Source: CAVSMC01 sp963798655
GTDB lineage: Bacteria; Pseudomonadota; Gammaproteobacteria; Burkholderiales; Casimicrobiaceae
DNA length: 64,000 nucleotides
Assembly (NCBI GenBank): GCA_963798655.1
Contig: CAWCUH010000004.1
Location: 434,001 to 498,000, forward strand
Direction: 5' to 3'
The stretch's first letter is position 1. Each line of letters begins with the position of its first letter. A model generated the notes under the pieces. The model worked only from the letters and a program-made list of their open reading frames with translations, was not told where the DNA came from and did not search any database. This document shows, one piece after another, positions 24,986 to 33,031 of the stretch. A program made the translations under genes and the position numbers.

Positions 24986-27514
24986 TCAGGCAGCTTCGCG
25001 CTTCGGCTCGATCAACGGTGTCGCGGCGCCGCTCGACGCGCCGATCGCCGGGGGCCGCATCTGCGACGCGCCGAGATCCTGCGCGAAGTCGTCGACGCGC
25101 ACGACCTGCACCATCAGCTCGTGCGCGAGCGTGAGCGCAGCGGCCTCGTCGGAGCTCACAATGCCGGCGGCGCACGCGCGCTGCGCGAGCGCGACGCCGC
25201 TCTGGCCCGGCTCGAGCTTCGGGTCGAAGCGCTTCGCCTTGACCGCCGCGCGAATCTTCGCTTCGATCGGCTCGGCGGCCACCGCGGCGACGAGCGCGCG
25301 GTCGAGCACGCCGATCGGATCGTCGTCGGACTTCGCGCGCGCCGTGCCCGCCGTCAAGCGGTCGCGCGTCGCCGACGGCTCGACCAGCAGCCGCGCGACC
25401 TCGTGTCCGAGCCGATCCGACGGCACGACGTACGGCCGTCCGATCGGGAACACCAGGCGGCGCAGCACGGCGGCGATCGCGCGATTCGGAAAGTTGGAGA
25501 TGACGCCCTCGAATGCGTTCTGCGCCTTGAACATCGCGTCCCAGATCGCCCAGTGCGCGAGCGGCGCGTCGGCCTGCTGGCGGCCTTCGCGCTCGTAGCG
25601 CCACAGCGTCGCCGAGCACAGGTACAAGAGCGACAGGATGTCGCCGAGCCGCGCGGAGAGCTTTTCCTTGCGCTTGAGCGCACCGCCGAGCACGCCCATC
25701 GACACGTCGGCGAGAAACGCGAGCGCCGCCGAGAAGCGCGTGAGCTGCTGATAGTAGCGGCGCGTCTCGGGCGCGACGTCGGCCGGGACGCCGACGAAGT
25801 GCGAGCCGGTGATGCCCATGACGAACGTGCGCGCCATGTTCGCGAGCACGAAGCGGATGTGGCCGAACAGCGCCGCGTCAAACGCGATCGACGCCTTTTC
25901 GGGATCGGCCTCGCGCGTCGCCGCGATCTCCTTCAGCACATACGGATGGCAGCGGATCGCGCCCTGTCCGAACACGATCAGGCTGCGCGTGAGGATGTTC
26001 GCGCCCTCGACGGTGATCGACACCGGCATCTGCATGTACGCGGCGCCGAGGAAGTTCGACGGCCCCATGCAGATACCCTTGCCGCCGGCGATGTCCATCG
26101 CGTCGTTGATGACCATCCGCTCGCGCTCGGTGATGTGCAGCTTGGCGATGCCGGAGATCACCGCGGGCTTCTCGCCGAGGTCGATCGCGGTCGCGGTCAG
26201 CATCCGCGTCGAATCCATCATGTAGAGGTTGCCGCCCATGCGCGCGAGCGGCTCCTCGATGCCCTCGAAGCGCGCGATCGGCGTCTTGAACTGCGAGCGC
26301 ACGCGGGCGTACGCGCCGGTCGCGCGCACGACGAGCTTCGCCGCGCCGGTGTTCGACGCGGGCAGCGAGATGCCGCGCCCCGCGGCGAGGCACTCCATCA
26401 GCATGCGCCAGCCGCGGCCGAGCATCGGCTGCCCGCCGATCACCCAGTCCATCGGGATGAACACGTCGTTGCCCCAGTTCGGGCCGTTCTGGAACACGCA
26501 GTTCAGAGGCATGTGCCGGCGCCCGATGTCCACGCCGGGATGCGAGGTCGGGATCAGCGCGCACGTGATGCCGATGTCTTCCTTGTCGCTCGCGAGATGA
26601 TCGGGGTCGTAGGCGCGGAACGCGAGGCCGAGCAGCGTCGCGACCGGGCCCAGCGTGATGTAGCGCTTGTCCCAGGTGACGCGAAGGCCGAGCACGCGCT
26701 TGCCGTCGTGATCGCCCCAGCAGACGATGCCGTAGTCAGGGATCGACGCGGCGTCGGAGCCCGCGTACGGATTCGTCAACGCGAAGCACGGTATGTCGAG
26801 ACCCTTGGCGAGACGCGGCAGGTAATGGCGCTTCTGCGCCTCGGTGCCGTAATGCGCGAGCAGCTCGCCCGGTCCGAGCGAGTTCGGAACGAGCACCGTG
26901 ACCGCCGTCGTCCCCGATCGGGTGGATAGCTTCGTCACCACCTGCGACTGCGCGTAAGCCGAGAAGCCGAGACCGCCGTAGTCCTTCGGAATGTTCATCC
27001 CGAGGAAGCCCTTGTCCTTGATGTAATGCCAGACAGCGGGCGGAAGATCGCGCCAGACGTGCGCGGTTTCCCATTCGGAAACCATCGTCGCGAGCGTCTC
27101 CGCTTCGTCGTCGACGAAGCGCTGCTCCTCGGCGGTGAGCGTCGGCCGCTCGGTCGCGAGCAGCGTGCTCCACGCGGGCTTGCCGGAGAACAACTCGCCG
27201 TCCCACCAGACGGTGCCGGCTTCGATCGCCTCGCGCTCCGTCTGCGACATCGGCGGAAGAATCCTGCGGAACGCGGTGAGCACGCCGTCGCTCACGAGCC
27301 TGCGCCGAAGCGTCGGCACGGCGAGCGCGATGCCGGCGAGCACGTAGGCGAGCGTCGCGAGTGCGTTCGCCCACGGCGGCAGCACGTGCAGCGCCCACGA
27401 CGCGGCGAGCGCGACGCCGATGGCGACGAGCCAGCGGGCGCCCGATGCGTTGACGTATGCGAGCGCGACGACGCCGACCAGAACGGCGATGAGCCACAGC
27501 GTGGTAACGATCAT
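24986..27514 (-). CDS. fadE: Long-form acyl-CoA dehydrogenase FadE
   Basis: An 842-residue FAD-dependent enzyme that makes trans-2-enoyl-CoA in the first oxidation step. The length and the two or three N-terminal membrane helices (residues 1-70) match E. coli FadE, not the short 380-residue dehydrogenases. Recognisable core motifs are CFALTNPYAGSDAASIPD, GCLAAGRGISLPAS-like segments and AGGKGICMGPSNFLG. It lies 9 bp after the PsrA-type regulator gene and heads the fadE-fadI-fadJ run. No electron-transfer flavoprotein genes are in the window. Confidence 0.94.
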   Translation of the reverse strand: MIVTTLWLIAVLVGVVALAYVNASGARWLVAIGVALAASWALHVLPPWANALATLAYVLAGIALAVPTLRRRLVSDGVLTAFRRILPPMSQTEREAIEAGTVWWDGELFSGKPAWSTLLATERPTLTAEEQRFVDDEAETLATMVSEWETAHVWRDLPPAVWHYIKDKGFLGMNIPKDYGGLGFSAYAQSQVVTKLSTRSGTTAVTVLVPNSLGPGELLAHYGTEAQKRHYLPRLAKGLDIPCFALTNPYAGSDAASIPDYGIVCWGDHDGKRVLGLRVTWDKRYITLGPVATLLGLAFRAYDPDHLASDKEDIGITCALIPTSHPGVDIGRRHMPLNCVFQNGPNWGNDVFIPMDWVIGGQPMLGRGWRMLMECLAAGRGISLPASNTGAAKLVVRATGAYARVRSQFKTPIARFEGIEEPLARMGGNLYMMDSTRMLTATAIDLGEKPAVISGIAKLHITERERMVINDAMDIAGGKGICMGPSNFLGAAYMQMPVSITVEGANILTRSLIVFGQGAIRCHPYVLKEIAATREADPEKASIAFDAALFGHIRFVLANMARTFVMGITGSHFVGVPADVAPETRRYYQQLTRFSAALAFLADVSMGVLGGALKRKEKLSARLGDILSLLYLCSATLWRYEREGRQQADAPLAHWAIWDAMFKAQNAFEGVISNFPNRAIAAVLRRLVFPIGRPYVVPSDRLGHEVARLLVEPSATRDRLTAGTARAKSDDDPIGVLDRALVAAVAAEPIEAKIRAAVKAKRFDPKLEPGQSGVALAQRACAAGIVSSDEAAALTLAHELMVQVVRVDDFAQDLGASQMRPPAIGASSGAATPLIEPKREAA

Positions 27515-27523
27515 GGGATCTCC

Positions 27524-28267
27524 TCAGGCGGACGCGTGTTCGGCGTCGCCGACATCCGGCAGCGGTGACGTGAGACCTGCGAGAAGGAACGGCGCAAGAC
27601 GACGCAACAGCATCTCGTCATTCGGCGACTCGCCCGGCGTGAGCTCGGCGATCAGCTTCAGCGCGTCGGTGCCGGCAAGCGTGTACGAGAGCGCGCCCAT
27701 GATGAAATGCAACCGCCACGACAGCTCGCGCGGCGGAAGATCGGGCAATGCGCGCCCGAACGCCGTCTTGAAGCGCGCGATCATCGCGGCGTACTGCTCG
27801 GACAGGAAGCGGCGAATGAACGGCGCCGGATCGGCATAGGCGCGGCCGAGCAGGCGCAGGAAATCCTTGCCGCCGCGCTGCGGATCGCGCGCGAGCTCGA
27901 GCGCCGGCACGAACATCGCCGACAGGATGCGGTCACAGGGCACCGGCCGCGGCGCGCAGTCGCTCTCCATCTGCGCGAGCAGCGCGACGCGGGCCTGGTT
28001 CATCGGATCGAGCCGGCGCGTCAGCACCGCCTCGAACAGCTCTTCCTTGCTGCCGAAGTGATAGTTGACCGCGGCCAGATTGACGCCGGCGGCGGTCGTT
28101 ATCGCGCGGAGCGTCGTTGCCTCGAAGCCGTGCTCCATGAACAGCGATTCGGCCGTGTCGAGGATGCGCTCCTTGGTCGCGGCGCTGCCTCGCGCCTCGC
28201 CGAGCGGGATCACTTTGCCGGCGGGGCCGCCGACGTCGGGCTGGATGGGGATCATACGTGACCGCAT
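27524..28267 (-). CDS. psrA: PsrA-family TetR regulator of fatty-acid oxidation
   Basis: A 247-residue TetR-type repressor. The helix-turn-helix TLRAITTAAGVNLAAVNYHFGSKEELF is nearly that of Pseudomonas PsrA. The C-terminal half (FLRLLGRAYADPAPFIRRFL, LSWRLHFIMGALSYTLAG) matches the PsrA ligand domain, which binds long-chain acyl ligands. By analogy it represses fadE-fadI-fadJ and itself until fatty acids are present. The start is uncertain: ATG at 28267 or at 28255. A perfect 10-bp palindrome sits in its own promoter. Confidence 0.8.
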   Translation of the reverse strand: MRSRMIPIQPDVGGPAGKVIPLGEARGSAATKERILDTAESLFMEHGFEATTLRAITTAAGVNLAAVNYHFGSKEELFEAVLTRRLDPMNQARVALLAQMESDCAPRPVPCDRILSAMFVPALELARDPQRGGKDFLRLLGRAYADPAPFIRRFLSEQYAAMIARFKTAFGRALPDLPPRELSWRLHFIMGALSYTLAGTDALKLIAELTPGESPNDEMLLRRLAPFLLAGLTSPLPDVGDAEHASA

Positions 28268-28286
28268 GGCGCTGAAACGCGCGTCC

Positions 28287-28310
28287 AAATCAAACGTTTG
28301 TTTTAATGTA
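28287..28310 (-). promoter_or_regulatory. Promoter -10 with PsrA-like operator
   Basis: CAAACGTTTG at 28291-28300 is a perfect palindrome extended by matching A/T pairs on both sides. Just upstream on the minus strand is TACATT (28310-28305), a likely -10 element. PsrA sites are described as (G/C)AAAC-N2-4-GTTT(G/C); here the half-sites abut without a spacer. Autoregulation is inferred from the position, 24 bp before the ATG at 28267. Confidence 0.6.
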
Positions 28311-28514
28311 GGGTGTTACACGGCCGGTGTCAATCTCTGGTCTAGCAGCGACCGTGCCGGCAGCGTGCGAGCGAGCGCTTGCTTCGCGCGGAGGCCTTGC
28401 GGGGCGCAGGGGGCGAAGCGATAGTCGACACGCAACGCGCGGCGCAATGCGCCCCGATCATGCGCGGGCGCCTACAAGCGCACCCGTGCCCGGCGCCGCG
28501 GCGCGTCCGCGCTG

Positions 28515-28922
28515 TCAGCGCCACTCGTCGCCGCGGCGGCGCGTGTCGTCGGCGATGTCGGTGTCGTCGCCCAGGTGCTCGCCCTTGAGCGGCTCGTCCT
28601 CGTCGGTGCGAAGTGTCCCATCGGCGGGCTCGGCCGAATCGCGACCGGCCGCGCCGCGCTCGCCGGTGCCGTAGCGATCCGAGTCGCTGTCGAGGTCCGC
28701 GTCGCCGATGTCGGCGCCGGCGTCGGCCGCGCCCTTGTCGACGTCCGGGTCCGACGTACTGCCGGTGCGCGGTCCGACGCCGTCGTCGTGATTGAGTCCG
28801 GGTCCGCCGCGGATGTCGCTTCCGGTGTCGCTCGAGTCGGACGGTCCGAGCGCCCCGGTGCCGTGTCCCTTGCCGGTCGACGCGGGCGTGTCCTGCGTGT
28901 GCAGCAACGTGCTTTCGGCCAT
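28515..28922 (-). CDS. Acidic disordered protein of unknown function
   Basis: A 135-residue protein with no hydrophobic segment, strongly enriched in Asp, Gly, Ser and Thr (for example SDSSDTGSDI, DADLDSDSDRYG, GDDTDIADDTRRRGDEW). The start MAESTLLHTQDTPAST at 28922 has GGAGAG seven bases upstream. It is divergent from the PHA-system gene. The composition suggests an intrinsically disordered, perhaps ion-binding or stress-related protein, but no family function is known to me. Confidence is in the gene, not in any role. Confidence 0.6.
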   Translation of the reverse strand: MAESTLLHTQDTPASTGKGHGTGALGPSDSSDTGSDIRGGPGLNHDDGVGPRTGSTSDPDVDKGAADAGADIGDADLDSDSDRYGTGERGAAGRDSAEPADGTLRTDEDEPLKGEHLGDDTDIADDTRRRGDEWR

Positions 28923-29075
28923 GTCGCTCTCCGTTGACGTGATTGCCGGCGCCATTGAAGCCGTTCCGGCACACTCAGCGACAATGGACCCGGCGGCGCG
29001 AGAGCGAAGTCGGACGCCGCGTGCGACGGGTGTGAGGCGCCGTCCGACACCGCGCGTTCGCTATACTGGCCGCCG

Positions 29076-29369
29076 ATGGCGACGATCGCGATCACCAAGC
29101 ACCACCGGATGACGCACAAGGCTGCGAAAGCGGCAGCCGAGAAGGTCGCCGCCGACCTGCAGCAGCGTTTCGGCCTTCGCTATACGTGGGACGGCGACCG
29201 CTGCGCTTTCGAGCGCGCCGGGCTCGCCGGCGAGCTCGTCGTGGGTGCGAGCGACGTGCGGCTCGAATGCACGCTCGGGTTTCTGCTCGGCGCCATCAAG
29301 CCTGCCATCGAGCGTGAGGTGCACCGCGAGTTCGACGAGCGCTTCTCGACGCCCGCGAAGCGCAAGTAG
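29076..29369 (+). CDS. Polyhydroxyalkanoate system family protein (PHA_gran_rgn)
   Basis: A 97-residue protein of the polyhydroxyalkanoic acid system family. The opening MATIAITKHHRMTHKAAKAAAEKVA and the segment VRLECTLGFLLGAIKPAIEREVHREFDE are characteristic. Members occur beside PHA granule genes; their role is proposed to be in granule formation or regulation. A likely -10 (TATACT) lies just upstream of the start. It opens the storage-lipid island and is convergent with the FFLEELY-motif gene. Confidence 0.82.
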   Translation: MATIAITKHHRMTHKAAKAAAEKVAADLQQRFGLRYTWDGDRCAFERAGLAGELVVGASDVRLECTLGFLLGAIKPAIEREVHREFDERFSTPAKRK

Positions 29370-29372
29370 CGG

Positions 29373-30143
29373 TCAGCAAGCCGACTGCGCCGACGGGACC
29401 GCGCGCTGCGGCCGCTCGTACGGGTCGTCGAACGGGTCGTCGTCGCCGGCGAAGATGTCGTTCATCAGCTTGCTTTCCCGCTCGGCGACCGCGGCGAGGA
29501 ACTCGCGCGCGCCGCCCATGCGCTGGAATGCATGGAAGCCGCGCTCGAGGAAATCATGCAGCCGCGACAGGCCGGCCATCCGGGCCGGCCGACGCATCAT
29601 CGCAAGGCCGGCGCGGATCAGCGGCTTCGCCACGTAGACATCGAGCGCGGCGCCGACCTCGCCCAGCAATCGGATCTGTCGCTCGCGCGCCGGCCGATTG
29701 CCGGTGCGCCGATACGCCTTGCAGTACTCGGCGACCGAGAAATGGCCATCCGCGCGCGGCAGCCGCGCAAGCACCGCGCGGTCGAGCTCCTGCGACAGCG
29801 CGTTCAGCTCCATCGCCTGGGCGATCGTCGCGATGACGCGCGCGGGCAGCATCCTCGACATCATCGGGGCGACGCGCGCGAGATCGGCGTCGCGCTGCGC
29901 GTAGTCGGCGCTGCCGTAGAGGTCGCTCTGGAAGAACGCGATCGCGCTCGCGTAGCGCGGCTGCGACGCAAGATCCGCGTACGTTTGCGCGAGGCGAAGT
30001 GCCTGCCATGCCGCCAGCCGCTCGAGCGCGCCCGCAAGAATCGGATTCGCACGCCGCTCGTCATGCAGCCGGCAGACGCGCGCGAGCTCATGCAGCAGCG
30101 CATGCTGTGCAGAGTCGGGGATGCCGGACACAGGCTCGGTCAT
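29373..30143 (-). CDS. FFLEELY-motif-type protein
   Basis: A 256-residue soluble, helix-rich protein. The segment AIAFFQSDLYGSADYAQRDADLARVAPMM, followed by an ELNALSQELD stretch, matches the pattern of the FFLEELY-motif family, here FFQSDLY. The family has no established activity but is frequent in PHA- and storage-lipid-producing proteobacteria. I chose the ATG at 30143; an in-frame ATG at 30170 would add nine basic residues. Neither has a strong ribosome site. It is divergent from the GMC small-subunit gene. Confidence 0.7.
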   Translation of the reverse strand: MTEPVSGIPDSAQHALLHELARVCRLHDERRANPILAGALERLAAWQALRLAQTYADLASQPRYASAIAFFQSDLYGSADYAQRDADLARVAPMMSRMLPARVIATIAQAMELNALSQELDRAVLARLPRADGHFSVAEYCKAYRRTGNRPARERQIRLLGEVGAALDVYVAKPLIRAGLAMMRRPARMAGLSRLHDFLERGFHAFQRMGGAREFLAAVAERESKLMNDIFAGDDDPFDDPYERPQRAVPSAQSAC

Positions 30144-30233
30144 GATGCGCTTGCGCGATCGAACGGACATCAGCGCGCAGCCGCCAGTCTAGCCGACGCG
30201 CTACGTGCGATGCACGCGCACGCCGGCCGGGCT

Positions 30234-30251
30234 TTAGGTTGTTTCGTCTAA
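30234..30251 (+). promoter_or_regulatory. Copy 1 of shared 18-bp element
   Basis: TTAGGTTGTTTCGTCTAA. It matches the copies at 32423-32440 and 39415-39432 (consensus TTAGNNTGWTTCGTCTAR). It lies 23 bp before the GMC small-subunit ATG, within the divergent intergenic region shared with the FFLEELY-type gene. A further CGTCTAG lies at 30258-30264. The identity of any binding factor is unknown. Confidence 0.5.
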
Positions 30252-30274
30252 TCGGCACGTCTAGAGTGAAGACG

Positions 30275-30790
30275 ATGGTCAGTCGCCGTACGTTCATCGC
30301 CGCCGGCGTCGCAGGCAGCGCCGCACTCGGGTTCGCCGGGTGGTGGCGATCGCGGTCGCGACCGTCCGGCGCGCGAGCACTTGCGCGCGACAGCGAAACG
30401 AGCGCGATCGTCGCCGCGATCGTCCCGGCCATGCTCGCGGGCATGCTGCCGGCGGACGATGCGCGGCGCACCGCGGCCATTGCCGACACGACGGCGGCCG
30501 TGCACCAGGCGATCGACGGCCTTCCTCCCGCGTCGCAGCGCGAGCTCGGGCAGTTGTTCGCGCTGCTTGCGTTTCCGCCGGCCCGGATCGCGCTCGCGGG
30601 CCTGTCGTCCCCATGGACCGCCGCGAAGCGCGACGATGTCGACGCATTCCTCGAACGGTGGCGCACGAGCCGGCTGCGGCTGCTGCGATCGGCGTACGAC
30701 GCGCTGCACCAGCTCGTGTTCGGCGCGTGGTACGGGCAGACGAACGCCTGGCCGGCCATCGGCTATCCGGGTCCGCCGGAGCTTGGCTGA
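30275..30790 (+). CDS. Tat-exported small subunit of a GMC-type dehydrogenase
   Basis: A 171-residue protein with a twin-arginine signal (SRRTFIAAGVAGSAALGFAGW), resembling gluconate 2-dehydrogenase subunit 3-like proteins that accompany GMC flavoproteins. The rest is helical, with SELGQLFALLAFPPARIAL-like and SAYDALHQLVFGAWYGQ segments ending in GYPGPPELG. The stop overlaps the start of the GMC gene (TGATG), so the two are co-translated. It probably chaperones or anchors the flavoprotein and takes it to the periplasm by the Tat route. Confidence 0.75.
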   Translation: MVSRRTFIAAGVAGSAALGFAGWWRSRSRPSGARALARDSETSAIVAAIVPAMLAGMLPADDARRTAAIADTTAAVHQAIDGLPPASQRELGQLFALLAFPPARIALAGLSSPWTAAKRDDVDAFLERWRTSRLRLLRSAYDALHQLVFGAWYGQTNAWPAIGYPGPPELG

Positions 30791-32407
30791 TGCGCGAACG
30801 ACCGCCATTCGACGATCCGTATCACAGCGCGAGCGCGCAGCGTTGGACGATCGTCGACGCGTCGAAGCTCGAGCGCGATCTCGCGCTCGAGGCGGATGTC
30901 GTCATCGTCGGCAGCGGAGCCGGCGGCGGCACCGCCGCCGAAATTCTCGCCGACGGCGGACTGCGCGTCGTCGTCGTCGAGGAAGGTCCGCTCGCGACGT
31001 CGGCCGACTTTCGCATGCGCGAGGCGGACGCCTATCCGCAGCTCTACCAGGAGTCGGCCGCGCGCAAGACGCGCGACAAGGCGATCAACATCCTGCAGGG
31101 CCGCTGCGTCGGCGGCGGAACGACGGTCAACTGGACAAGCTCGTTCCGCACGCCGCAGCCGACGCTCGACCATTGGGCCCGCGAGTTCGGCCTCGCGGGA
31201 TTCGCGCGCCGCCGATCTCGCGCCGTACTTCGAGCGGATGGAGCGGCGGCTTGCGATCGGGCCGTGGGACGTGCCGCCGAACGCCAACAACGCCGCGCTC
31301 GCGCGCGGCGCCGCGGCGATCGGCATCCCGACGGCGTCGATCCGGCGCAACGTCGCCGGATGCCGCGACCTCGGTTACTGCGGCATGGGCTGCCCGGTCA
31401 ACGCGAAGCAGTCGATGCTGGTGACGACGATCCCGGCCGCGCTCGAGCGCGGCGCGACGCTCGTCACACGTGCACGTGCGGACGCGTTCGACGTCGACGG
31501 CGATCGCGTTGCGCGGCTGTCGTGCGTCGCGATGGATGCGAGCGGCGTGCATCCGACGTCGCGCCGCGTGACGATCCGCGCACGCGCTTACGTCACGGCG
31601 GCGGGCGCGATCGGAACGCCGGCGCTGCTGCTGCGAAGCCGCGTCCCCGATCCGTCGAAGCTCGTCGGCAAGCGGACGTTTCTGCATCCGACCGTCGTGT
31701 CCGCCGCGCTGATGCCCGAGCGCGTCGACGGCTACGCCGGTGCGCCGCAGAGCGTGTACTCCGATCACTTTCTCACCACGGTCGCGCCGGACGGGCCGAT
31801 CGGTTTCAAGCTGGAAGCCCCGCCGATCCATCCGATCCTCGCTGCAATCACGCTGCCGCGGCACGGCGAAGCCCATTCGCGCTGGATGCGCGAGCTGCCG
31901 CATCTGCACGTGCTGATCGCGCTGCTGCGCGACGGCTTCCACGCCGACAGCGGTGGCGGCACGGTCGCGCTGCGCGACGACGGCACGCCGGTGCTCGACT
32001 ATCCGATGTCCGCCTATGTGTGGGACGGCGTGCGGCGTGCATTCGCTGCGATGGCGCAAATCCAGTTCGCCGCCGGCGCACGCAACGTGATGCCGATCCA
32101 CGGCGGCGGCGAAGCGCACGCGAGCTTCGCCGATGCGCGCGCGGCGATCGCGCGCTTCGATCTCGCGCCGCTCGCGACGCCGATCGTCAGCGCACACGTG
32201 ATGGGCGGCTGTCCGCTCGGGCCCGATCCTCGCCGCGCCGCGGTCGACGTGAACGGCCGCTACCATCACCTCGCGAATCTGTACGTGCTCGACGCGTCGC
32301 TGTTTCCGACGTCGATCGGCGCGAACCCTCAGCTGTCGATCTACGCGATCGTTGCGCGCCTCGCCGATGGCCTGCGCCACACGCTCGCTCCGACGCGCGC
32401 GAGCTGA
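30790..32407 (+). pseudogene. GMC family oxidoreductase, interrupted by a +1 frameshift
   Basis: This is an FAD-dependent GMC oxidoreductase (alcohol or sterol dehydrogenase type). The Rossmann motif VVIVGSGAGGGTAAEIL and the CVGGGTTVNWTSSFRTP segment are in the first frame up to about 31206. The rest, from AADLAPYFERMERRL through GYCGMGCPVNAKQSM to the C-terminal HVMGGCPLG and SIGANPQLSIYA, is in the next frame. Removing one base near 31207 restores a normal 538-residue protein. Both halves are well conserved, so the lesion is recent or a sequencing error. Substrate candidates are long-chain alcohols, given the wax-ester context; this is inference. Confidence 0.8.
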
Positions 32408-32422
32408 CGGCCACACGCTCGA

Positions 32423-32440
32423 TTAGTGTGTTTCGTCTAG
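32423..32440 (+). promoter_or_regulatory. Copy 2 of shared 18-bp element
   Basis: TTAGTGTGTTTCGTCTAG, 82 bp before the phasin ATG at 32523. It is the closest relative of the copy at 39415-39432 (16 of 18 identical), which precedes the second phasin gene. Confidence 0.55.
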
Positions 32441-32522
32441 GCGTTTTGCGTAAGCTCTTATTCGAGCGCCGGACGATTCGGCGCGACGCGACATCCAACC
32501 GAGTCCAAAAGGAGAACCCCCG

Positions 32523-32987
32523 ATGCTCAAGACCTATTCGACGTACCGCGAAGCGGCGCTCGCCGCGCCGCGTCAGTTCTGGCTCGCCGGCCTCGGCGCT
32601 GCGGTCGTCACACGTGACTTCCTGCAGAACGAAGCCGGTCCCGTGTTCAAATCGCTGGTGAAACAGGGAAACAGCGTCGAATCGCGCGCGATCCGGCTCG
32701 TCGGATCCGGCATCGAAACGTCGATGACGCGTGCGAACAACGTTTGGCGCAGCACGCGCTCGAACGTCGAGCGCACCGTGCGCGACTATGCCGACCAGGC
32801 GGTTACGCTTGCGCAAAACGCTCTGCCGCGGTCGCTGCCGAAGCTCGACCTGCCGTTCGTCAAGGCGCCGGCAAAGCGAGCGGCGGCGGTGAAAGCCGCG
32901 AAGGCCGTGAAAGGCGCGAAGAGGTCCCGCGCACGCACGGCGGCGACACGCAAGACGCCGCGTGCGAAGGCTTCGACGAAGCGCTGA
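32523..32987 (+). CDS. Phasin-family granule protein with basic tail
   Basis: A 154-residue member of the poly(hydroxyalkanoate) granule-associated (PF05597-type) phasins. The core has FWLAGLGAAVVTRDF and a long amphipathic helical stretch. The last 45 residues are Lys/Ala/Arg-rich (AKRAAAVKAAKAVKGAKR) like PhaF, whose tail binds DNA and helps segregate granules. A strong AAAAGGAGAA ribosome site precedes the ATG. It would coat PHA or wax/TAG inclusions. The second phasin at 38818 has the same two-part design. Confidence 0.85.
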   Translation: MLKTYSTYREAALAAPRQFWLAGLGAAVVTRDFLQNEAGPVFKSLVKQGNSVESRAIRLVGSGIETSMTRANNVWRSTRSNVERTVRDYADQAVTLAQNALPRSLPKLDLPFVKAPAKRAAAVKAAKAVKGAKRSRARTAATRKTPRAKASTKR

Positions 32988-33031
32988 CGTAGTACTATCC
33001 GGCGGCGCTCGACAAGCGCAAGGGGGACCCG

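Noticed and set aside
28311..28514. Gene or RNA in the gap between the PsrA-type gene and the acidic protein
   Set aside because: Apart from the PsrA promoter there is no supported ORF, terminator or tRNA-like fold; I see nothing convincing there.
30239..30790. TTG start at 30239 for the GMC small subunit
   Set aside because: It would place 12 residues ahead of the twin-arginine signal and would include the shared 18-bp element in coding sequence; the ATG at 30275 fits the signal peptide.
31201..31213. Programmed +1 frameshifting as the explanation of the GMC break
   Set aside because: There is no rare codon, stop codon or slippery motif at the junction, and the other four breaks share no sequence with it.
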